DNA from: Coffea arabica
Taxonomy: Eukaryota; Streptophyta; Magnoliopsida; Gentianales; Rubiaceae
Direction: 5' to 3'
Assembly (NCBI RefSeq): GCF_036785885.1
Contig: NC_092323.1
Coordinates: 14,392,501-14,456,500, forward strand
DNA: 64,000 nt
Shown here piece by piece: positions 56,695 to 64,000 of the stretch. Under the pieces are notes generated by a model that was not told where the DNA came from, made no database searches, and saw only the letters and a list, made by a program, of their open reading frames with translations. Positions within the stretch are counted from its first letter, which is position 1, and each line of letters opens with the position of its first letter. The position numbers and the translations under genes were made by a program.

Positions 56695-59600
56695 TTAATT
56701 CTCCATTGCATTTCCTAAGGAGTAATTTACTCCTTTAGGAACCTTTTCTCCGGCCAAATAGGGCTTCAATCTTTGCCCATTTACTTTAAATGGAGAACCA
56801 TTTTCTCCTTTTATTTCCACTGCTCCATAAGGAAATACTTGAGTTACTTCAAATGGTCCCGACCACCTTGACTTCAATTTTCCTGGAAATAACCTCAGGC
56901 GTGAATTGAACAAGAGTACCTTTTGCCCTACCAGAAATTTTTTAGGAATAATATGCTTGTCATGCCAATATTTGATCTTTTCTTTATAAATTTTGGCATT
57001 TTCATATGCATGTAGTCGGTGTTCCTCCAATTCACTTAGCTCAAGTAATCGCTTTTCTCCTGCAAAATTACAATCCATGTTAATAGATTTAATTGCCCAA
57101 TAAGCTTTGTGCTCAATCTCCACAGGTAGGTGACAAGCTTTCCCATAGACTAAACGATACGGTGACATCCCTAGGGGTGTCTTAAATGCCGTTCGGTAAG
57201 CCCATAGTGTATCATCTAGCTTTGTAGCCCAATTCTTGCGTGATTTATTCACAGTTTTCTCCAAAATGAGCTTTATCTCTCTATTAGCTAGCTCTGCTTG
57301 TCCATTGGCTTGAGGATGATATGGAAGTGATGTCTTGTGCCTACAACCATATTTAAACAATAAGGAATCCAATTGTCTGTTACAAAAATGTTTCCCTTCA
57401 TCACTTACTATGGCCTTGGGTATACCAAATCTACTGAAAATATTCTTTTTAAGGAATCTAAGTACAATTTTAGAGTCATTAGTAGGTGAAGCGATTGCTT
57501 CAACCCATTTAGAAACATAATCCACTGCTACTAAGATGTACTTATTATTAAAAGAACTAGGAAATGGTCCCATAAAATCAATACCCCATACATCAAATAA
57601 CTCAACTTCCAAGAACGTAGTCAGGGGCATTTCATTCTTTCGAGATATATTTCCAGTTCTTTGGCATGCATCACAATTTTTAACATATTCCCTAGCATCT
57701 TGGTACATAGTTGGCCAATAAAATCCTGATTGCCATACCTTTGCCACAGTCTTTGAAGTACTGAAATGACCACCTGTTTCAAGGTTATGACAATGATATA
57801 AAACATTATGTACCTCATCTTCAGGAATACATCTACGTATCATACCATCGGCACAATGTCTGTATAGCAATGGTTCCTCCCAAAAGTAACTTTTTACGTC
57901 ATGTAAGAATTTCTTCTTTTGATGATAATTAAATCCCTTTTGAATCTCTCCACTGACCAAGTAGTTAGCAAAATCTGCATACCATGGAGAATTTCTAAGT
58001 GCTAGGACAAACTCATCCGGAAAATTCTCTTGAATTGGAACCTGATCTTTGATTGGGATATATTCCAAACGTGATAAATGATCTGCAACTAGATTCTCCG
58101 ATCCCTTTTTGTCTTTTATCTCCACATCAAATTCCTGCAATAAAAGAATCCACCGAATTAGTCTAGGTTTTGCATCCTTCTTATGCAGCAAATATTTAAG
58201 AGCTGAATGGTCCGTATATATAATGACTTTAGATCCTACTAAATAGGATCTAAATTTGTCCAAAGCAAATATCACTGCCAATAGCTCTTTTTCTGTCGTT
58301 GCATAATTGAGTTGAGCCTCATTTAGCAACTTGCTAGCATAGTAAATGACGTGCAATCGTCCTTCTTTCTTTTGTCCCAAAACTGCTCCAACTGCATAAT
58401 CACTTGCATCACACATCAATTCAAATGGTATTGACCAATCTGGTGAAGTTATAATTGGGGCAGAAATCAATTCCTTCTTCAACCTTTCAAATGCAACCAA
58501 ACAATTGTCATCAAATTGAAAAGGAGAATCTTTACATAATAAATCACATAATGGCTTTACTATTTTAGAAAAATCTTTAATAAAACGTCTATAAAAGCCA
58601 GCATGTCCTAAAAAACTCCTTATCCCCTTGACATTGCTTGGGGGTGGCAATTTTTCGATGACTTCTATTTTGGCTTGATCCACCTCAATTCCCTTGGAGG
58701 AAATCTTGTGTCCTAAGACAATTCCTTCTTTTACCATAAAATGACATTTCTCCCAATTCAGTACAAGATTTGTTTCCTCGCATCTCTGCAAAATTAATTC
58801 CAAATTATGAAGACACTGATCAAAAGATGAACCATACACAGAAAAATCATCCATAAATATCTCCATAATTTTCTCAATATAATCAGAAAAAATAGCCATC
58901 ATGCATCGTTGAAAAGTTGCAGGAGCATTGCATAAACCAAATGGCATTCTTCTAAAGGCAAAAGTGCCATAAGGACATGTAAATGTGGTCTTTTCTTGAT
59001 CCTCTGGAGCTATAGCTATTTGATTATATCCTGAAAAACCATCAAGAAAACAGTAAAATTCATATCCAGCTATTCGCTCCAATAATTGATCAAGAAATGG
59101 TAGGGGAAAATGATCTTTTCTTGTTACCGTATTTAACTTACGATAATCAATACACACTCTCCACCCTACCACAAGTCTAGATGGAATTAATTCATCATTT
59201 TTACCCACGATTGTAGTCATTCCACCCTTCTTTGGTACCACATGAATTGGACTAATCCAAACACTATCGGAGATAGGAAAAACTATACCTGCGTCAAGCC
59301 ATTTAAGAATTTCATTTCTTACCACCTCTTTCATGTTTGGATTGAGTCTTCTTTGTGTTTCCACCACTGGTTTGCAATTGTCCTCCAATAAAATTCGATG
59401 CATGCATATAGAAGGACTTATACCTTTAATGTCTGAAATTGTCCATCCAATTGCCTTCTTACACCTTCTTAGAACTCTTAGCAACTTTGCACACTGTTCA
59501 TCATCAAGGTCAGCACTAACAATTACAGGTAAAGTTTTATTTTCTCCAAGAAATTCATACCTTAGATGAGTCGGAAGTGGCTTGAGCTCTAACCTTGGAG

Positions 59601-62037
59601 GTTCAATTTCTGAAGGTTGTGAAAACCCTTTTCCTTGGCCAAGACTTTCATACAAATTACCCCTTTTATAAGGTGCTTGAAAATCCAAGTACTTGGCCAA
59701 TTCTTCAATTTCTTCACAAACATCTTCTTGCTTACCTAAACTCATTAAACAATGCTCAAGAGGATCTAAGTCAAGGTTGACTTGACTCATCTCTTGGGTT
59801 AGTTTATCAATTGTGCCAATAGAATAAGCATGATCGGTAAAAGAAGGGTATTTTTCCATTTCATTCAAATTAAATTCTACTTCTTCTTCACCTACTTGAA
59901 ACTTAAGCTTGCCATTTTTTACATCAATAATAGTACCTGCAGTAGCTAGAAATGGTCTACCTAGAATAATTGGCATAGATATATCTTCTTCCATATCTAA
60001 TACCACAAAATCCACTGGAATGATAAATTTTTGAACTTTTATCAATACATTCTCCAACACTCCCACTGGATATCTAATAGACCGATCCGCTAGTTGCAAA
60101 GTAATATTTGTGCGTTTAAGCTCATGCAAACCCAATTGTCTAGCCACCGTTAAAGGTATTAATGATACACTAGCACCAAGATCACACAATGCTTTAGAAA
60201 AATCAACGTTACCTATGGTGCAAGGTATAGAAAAACTCCCTGGATCCTTCAACTTCGGTGGTAGCTTATTTTGAATAATTGCACTACATTCCTCCGTTAA
60301 TGCTATTGTTTCGCAGTCTTCCAACTTTCTTTTTCTAGTCATGATTTCCTTGAGAAATTTCGCATAAGACGGAATCTGCAAAATAGCATCGGCAAAAGGA
60401 ATGTTAATGTGCAATTGTTTGAAAAGTTTAACAAATTTTTCAAAATCTTTATCAAACTTATTTTGCTTTAATCTTTGTGGGAATGGAACCGCAGGGGGTA
60501 TTGGAATGGTAGTGGAAGATGATGGTTGCTTTTCTCTTGGATTCTCCCGACTATTTTCCTCCACAATCGCCTCTTGGTTCCACTGCTTTTCTTCTTGTTT
60601 TTCATTCTCATCCTTCTCAACTTCCTTCACTGGAGGATCTTCTAATTGTCTACCACTACGAAGAGTAATGGCTTTCACATGCTCCTTAGGATTGACCTCT
60701 GTTTTGCTAGGTAATTCTCCTTGATTTCGATTATTCAAAGAACTAGCAATTTGACCAATTTGGACCTCTACATTCCTGTACATTGTAGTGAGTTGGTCCA
60801 ACCTTCCTTCTACTCGCTCAAATCTGTCCGAGGTAACTTTTGCAAGCTTTTCCACTGCCATCTCCCAACCAGATTTAGTTTCAGCTTGTTGTTGCCTTGA
60901 TTGAAATCCCGGTGGATTGGTTGGCCTTGGTTGATTTCCTTGATCCTTCCATCCAAAGTTTGGATGATTTCTCCACCCCGGATTGTAAGTATTCGAGTAG
61001 GGGTTATTTTGAGCATTACGATTGTAATTATTGACGAATTGTACCTGTTCAGAATCAACACACTCATTAGTATCATGTTCACCTCCACATACAGAACAGC
61101 ATGCTACATGTGCATTAGATGAGCTTGGACCTTGTCTACTTAGCAATTTCATCACATTATTCATTTGAGCACTCAGCATATTAAGAGTGTCCATTTCTAT
61201 CATACCTGCGTGACGTCTTGCATTACCTCTCTCATTGGCCCATTGGTAGTTATTTGCTGCCATTTCTTCTATCAAATTATGAGCTTCTTGGGGTGTTTTA
61301 CCCATTAAAGCTCCACCTGCAGCTGCATCGATCATAGTTTTAGTAGAAAAAACTAAACCATTATAGAAGGTTTGTATGATTAACCACTCCGGCAGTCCAT
61401 GATGTGGACATTTCCGAAGCAGATCTCTAAACCTTTCCCATGCCTCATATAATGATTCACCTTCTAATTGGCTAAAACTAGTGATATCCATTCTAAGCTT
61501 AGCAGTCTTACCTGGTGGAAAGTACTTATTTAAGAATGCTCTTGATAATTCATCCCATCCAGTGAAAGTATTGGGAGCATGAGAGTGTAGCCAAAGTTTG
61601 GCCTTATCTCTCAATGAAAATGGGAACAATCTTAGCCTTATAGCATCATCACTAACTCCATTCATTTTAATTGTATCACAAATTTCCAAGAATGTAGCTA
61701 AGTGTGTATTAGGATCTTCTACTGCATTACCTCCAAATTGAGATTGTTGAACCATTTGGATAAGTGAAGGTTTAATCTCAAAGTTGTTAGCATTTACCGC
61801 AGGCCTTGCTATGCTCGTTTGTGAACCTTGTGTTCCCGGTATAGTAAAATCTCGCAGAACTCGCCTATTTAGGTCATTTTCCGCCATTTCTTCTTCAAAT
61901 GGTAATTCTATCAAGATATCTTCTATTGGCTGCCAAACCTCTTGTTCCTCTTGATGCAGTGTATTCCTCCTTTGTCTCCGCAATGTTCTTTCAATTTCAG
62001 GATCAAAATGTGCAACTTCTCTATTTGATCGGTGCAT
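56695..62037 (-). CDS. Gag-Pol polyprotein, Athila-like Ty3/gypsy, 1780 aa, uninterrupted
   Basis: A single frame from ATG at 62035-62037 to TAA at 56695-56697. Gag capsid is at about 100-265 ([24 protein letters not shown]). A CCHC knuckle follows (Cys314, Cys317, His321, Cys326). Aspartic protease is at about 600-720 (LCDLGAS, Asp619; ILGRPFL). Reverse transcriptase is at about 900-1115 ([14 protein letters not shown]; catalytic FMDD with Asp1063 and Asp1064). RNase H is at about 1200-1320 (Asp1210, Asp1276). Integrase is at about 1405-1640, with zinc ligands His1417, His1424, Cys1455, Cys1458 and the triad Asp1487, Asp1546, Glu1582. No chromodomain follows the integrase, as expected for Athila. 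All catalytic residues I can check are present. It makes the proteins for copying and inserting the element and could also serve the shorter element. Confidence 0.96.
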   Translation of the reverse strand: MHRSNREVAHFDPEIERTLRRQRRNTLHQEEQEVWQPIEDILIELPFEEEMAENDLNRRVLRDFTIPGTQGSQTSIARPAVNANNFEIKPSLIQMVQQSQFGGNAVEDPNTHLATFLEICDTIKMNGVSDDAIRLRLFPFSLRDKAKLWLHSHAPNTFTGWDELSRAFLNKYFPPGKTAKLRMDITSFSQLEGESLYEAWERFRDLLRKCPHHGLPEWLIIQTFYNGLVFSTKTMIDAAAGGALMGKTPQEAHNLIEEMAANNYQWANERGNARRHAGMIEMDTLNMLSAQMNNVMKLLSRQGPSSSNAHVACCSVCGGEHDTNECVDSEQVQFVNNYNRNAQNNPYSNTYNPGWRNHPNFGWKDQGNQPRPTNPPGFQSRQQQAETKSGWEMAVEKLAKVTSDRFERVEGRLDQLTTMYRNVEVQIGQIASSLNNRNQGELPSKTEVNPKEHVKAITLRSGRQLEDPPVKEVEKDENEKQEEKQWNQEAIVEENSRENPREKQPSSSTTIPIPPAVPFPQRLKQNKFDKDFEKFVKLFKQLHINIPFADAILQIPSYAKFLKEIMTRKRKLEDCETIALTEECSAIIQNKLPPKLKDPGSFSIPCTIGNVDFSKALCDLGASVSLIPLTVARQLGLHELKRTNITLQLADRSIRYPVGVLENVLIKVQKFIIPVDFVVLDMEEDISMPIILGRPFLATAGTIIDVKNGKLKFQVGEEEVEFNLNEMEKYPSFTDHAYSIGTIDKLTQEMSQVNLDLDPLEHCLMSLGKQEDVCEEIEELAKYLDFQAPYKRGNLYESLGQGKGFSQPSEIEPPRLELKPLPTHLRYEFLGENKTLPVIVSADLDDEQCAKLLRVLRRCKKAIGWTISDIKGISPSICMHRILLEDNCKPVVETQRRLNPNMKEVVRNEILKWLDAGIVFPISDSVWISPIHVVPKKGGMTTIVGKNDELIPSRLVVGWRVCIDYRKLNTVTRKDHFPLPFLDQLLERIAGYEFYCFLDGFSGYNQIAIAPEDQEKTTFTCPYGTFAFRRMPFGLCNAPATFQRCMMAIFSDYIEKIMEIFMDDFSVYGSSFDQCLHNLELILQRCEETNLVLNWEKCHFMVKEGIVLGHKISSKGIEVDQAKIEVIEKLPPPSNVKGIRSFLGHAGFYRRFIKDFSKIVKPLCDLLCKDSPFQFDDNCLVAFERLKKELISAPIITSPDWSIPFELMCDASDYAVGAVLGQKKEGRLHVIYYASKLLNEAQLNYATTEKELLAVIFALDKFRSYLVGSKVIIYTDHSALKYLLHKKDAKPRLIRWILLLQEFDVEIKDKKGSENLVADHLSRLEYIPIKDQVPIQENFPDEFVLALRNSPWYADFANYLVSGEIQKGFNYHQKKKFLHDVKSYFWEEPLLYRHCADGMIRRCIPEDEVHNVLYHCHNLETGGHFSTSKTVAKVWQSGFYWPTMYQDAREYVKNCDACQRTGNISRKNEMPLTTFLEVELFDVWGIDFMGPFPSSFNNKYILVAVDYVSKWVEAIASPTNDSKIVLRFLKKNIFSRFGIPKAIVSDEGKHFCNRQLDSLLFKYGCRHKTSLPYHPQANGQAELANREIKLILEKTVNKSRKNWATKLDDTLWAYRTAFKTPLGMSPYRLVYGKACHLPVEIEHKAYWAIKSINMDCNFAGEKRLLELSELEEHRLHAYENAKIYKEKIKYWHDKHIIPKKFLVGQKVLLFNSRLRLFPGKLKSRWSGPFEVTQVFPYGAVEIKGENGSPFKVNGQRLKPYLAGEKVPKGVNYSLGNAMEN

Positions 62038-62148
62038 GCACTACAAATAAAAATAAGAGAAATTTTTGTAGTTTTAATTCAACAACTTGGATAAAAACAA
62101 ATGAAAATGTCTAAATTAATAGAGATGACTAGGCCCTAATATTGCCGC

Positions 62149-62166
62149 TCCCCGGCAACGGCGCCA
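62149..62166 (-). promoter_or_regulatory. Primer-binding site, tRNA-Asp
   Basis: TCCCCGGCAACGGCGCCA on the plus strand, identical to the site in the smaller element and with the same 6-base spacer (AAAACT) before the LTR. Confidence 0.9.
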
Positions 62167-62172
62167 AAAACT

Positions 62173-63224
62173 TGACGGGTTCTTATTGTATCAATGCAAG
62201 TTTAATTCCGATTTTACACCCGTTGGACTGCAAGTATACAGGTCGAAATTTTAGTACAAGATGTGTATCGGGTCGATCCCACGAGGAGCAATTTAAACAA
62301 TTACTAAGCCCCTGTTCTCTCTATTATTTAGACTTACCATTAATTTTGAGCAGAGAAAATCTAATGCTGTAATCTACAAATCTGATGTACAAATCTAGTT
62401 TAACAAATGCTGAATGCAAATAGAGAAATTTCACTTAATGAAGATTCTAGGGATGTAGATTCCACTTATGGCATAAACTACACAAATAAATGGATTTACT
62501 TATTGCTATTATTCTTGCTTAACCAGAGATTTATTTCCAAGATTACCAAGTCTCATTTCCATGATGAAATGGCTTAGAGCAACATAGATTTCCCTATTTC
62601 CATGGTGAAATACTACTACAACTCTGTTTTAGTTCATGAAATACTAAGTAATCCACTTAAGTGTATTTCTATTTTCATGAACATACAACTCAAGCTCTAC
62701 TCATGTGTTTCCATTGTTATTACCAATTCTCATTGAACAATAACAACTGTAAACAAGTTATTGGTGATCAAACAATAACAAGAAATCACAGCTACACAAG
62801 TAGACAAGTTAACTCAAGATATAACAAGTGTAAATCACATTCAATTAGTATTATTTAGCCATAAGTTTCATCTACTCCCTAGATGAAGGAGTTTAGCTAC
62901 TCATGAATGATTTAACAATCAAATTCACAAGTTTATTAATACAAAACATCATAAAGTACAAGTATAAGAAAGATAAAAGAAAGCTTAGCCAATTGAAGGT
63001 GAAGCTCTCCAATTCCTGCTATGTTCTTGCACAATATGATTACAAGTGAAAACTCTCCAAAAAATGCTTCTCCAAGTACTCCTAACTAGAGAGAAAACTT
63101 GTTGCAAGAAGAATATTTAAGCAATTATCACCAAAAGAATTTAAATATGGCTTTAATCTTCTCAAAACATACCAAAAATTCATGCCAAATTCATACAAAA
63201 TGTACGTTAAATATTCACTTATCA
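62173..63224 (-). repeat. Element-sense 5' LTR, 1052 bp, internal U3 deletion
   Basis: Runs from TGACGGGT to CACTTATCA on the plus strand. After 63111 it skips the U3 part present in the other LTR and goes straight to the terminal U3 (AATTATCACC, then TTCACTTATCA). That terminal part resembles the ends of the smaller element's LTRs. Confidence 0.85.
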
Positions 63225-63229
63225 ACAAC

Positions 63230-64000
63230 CCTACTTCTAACTGGAGAAATCGAGTACAGGTCCGAAAATGATTTTAGTCCAATCTATATATAGCTTGTTG
63301 AGGCTTTACATTGTTATCCAATATGATTTTAGTCCTTGTGGGTTAGAGGTGGCAATATAGATAAATGGTTTATAATTGGTTTTGACTTAATGGATTAAAT
63401 AAAAACCAATTATCCATTTATAATCCATTTAAATATTTTGATTACTTTTTTTTTTTTGTATTACCATTTCTTGTAATATGAAGATACTTTTTTATGTACT
63501 TGTAAATTTTAGTTGTTGAAAATGACAAAAATCAATAAATGACAAAAATAATTGGAACTAACCATGAAGATTGTTGTACAAATAGCCATATGGTAATTAA
63601 TGGGGGATTAATGGGGATTGAATCATATCATAATCTAAGGAGGGAGGTCCAACTGGGCCTACGGAGGATTAAACCACACTCGTATGAATTTTTTTTGAAA
63701 AAATCACATATTGTGACAATTAATAGGAGGTAATATTTAAACTCTTGATCTTCCACCTTATCAAGCCTAAATCCTTAAGTTGGGTTAAAACCAGAATGGA
63801 ACACAAGCATTTAGTCATACTGGAAAGGTAAAGGCTGCCTTTCTTTATTTGTCACTTCTGAGCAAGACTTAAGCAGGCAAGGCACTAGTTGCTCTCTTTA
63901 TTTTTTGTCCAAAATTAAACTTTGAGTTAAAAGGTCGGAACTAGTACATCATTGAATTAGCAGAAATTGAGACACCACGTTTATGATTTGATGGCGGCTG
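63230..64000. other. Intergenic region at the window end
   Basis: AT-rich. A short internally repetitive patch at about 63370-63430 (AACCAATTATCCATTTATAA) may be part of a further small transposon. No gene supported. Confidence 0.4.

Larger units (their letters stand above)
51905..63224 (-). mobile_element. Athila-like Ty3/gypsy retrotransposon, 11.3 kb, with intact gag-pol and third ORF
   Basis: The target duplication ACAAC is perfect (51900-51904 and 63225-63229). In element sense the order is: 5' LTR (62173-63224), tRNA-Asp primer site (62149-62166), gag-pol (62037-56695), double hairpin, GATCCGAG array, hairpin, third ORF (54862-53498), polypurine-like motif, truncated 3' LTR. Both LTRs start TGACGGGTTCTTATTG on the plus strand, and I saw no differences over the shared 939 bp. 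The single gag-pol frame plus an extra ORF in the env position, with a tRNA-Asp primer, is the Athila layout. The 3' LTR is joined to internal sequence by a deletion, so the element is probably no longer fully functional even though its ORFs are open. Confidence 0.93.

Overview
This is plant nuclear DNA, almost certainly from a eudicot. It is AT-rich, its genes carry GT-AG introns, and it encodes a MIZ1/DUF617 protein, the chloroplast proteins SEP2 and DPE1, a CYP81-type cytochrome P450 and a CC-type glutaredoxin. Long stretches are Ty3/gypsy (Athila-like) LTR retrotransposons and small non-autonomous DNA elements. I cannot name the species from sequence alone.

Layout. 0-5.4 kb: a single-exon MIZ1-like gene (561-1277, +) and a two-exon SEP2 gene (3992-5435, +). 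7.2-10.4 kb: a Tourist-like MITE (TTA target duplication) split by a 2.75-kb solo LTR (ATTTT target duplication). 10.6-21.2 kb: a complete 16-exon DPE1 gene (+, 585 aa), whose introns carry a partly duplicated hAT-type element and a MITE with a small SINE inside it. 22.3-22.6 kb: a long purine/pyrimidine foldback. 23.4-43.8 kb: a CYP81 array with one intact gene (25180-28911) and three pseudogenes or fragments. The largest pseudogene is split by an old solo LTR that itself received a young non-autonomous LTR element (32742-39679). 43.8-47.9 kb: two copies of a segmental duplication around a CC-type glutaredoxin gene (46083-46391, -); the upstream copy keeps only a stub of the gene. 47.9-51.9 kb: intergenic DNA with MITEs. 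51.9-63.2 kb: an 11.3-kb Athila-like element on the minus strand, with an uninterrupted 1780-aa gag-pol and an uninterrupted 454-aa third ORF.

How the parts relate. The two young minus-strand retroelements share the same tRNA-Asp primer-binding site at the same spacing, the same polypurine-tract signature and the same array of GATCCGAG palindromes. They also share several short RNA hairpins at matching places. The clearest is a stem with an invariant AGGA loop (element sense) next to the polypurine tract. Its stem sequence differs in all three copies in the window, yet pairing is perfect each time. The smaller element encodes only a 360-aa zinc-knuckle protein with no capsid, protease, reverse transcriptase or integrase. 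It is therefore probably mobilised by an Athila-like partner, and the shared RNA structures are candidates for what it keeps in order to be recognised. I consider this the most interesting system in the window.
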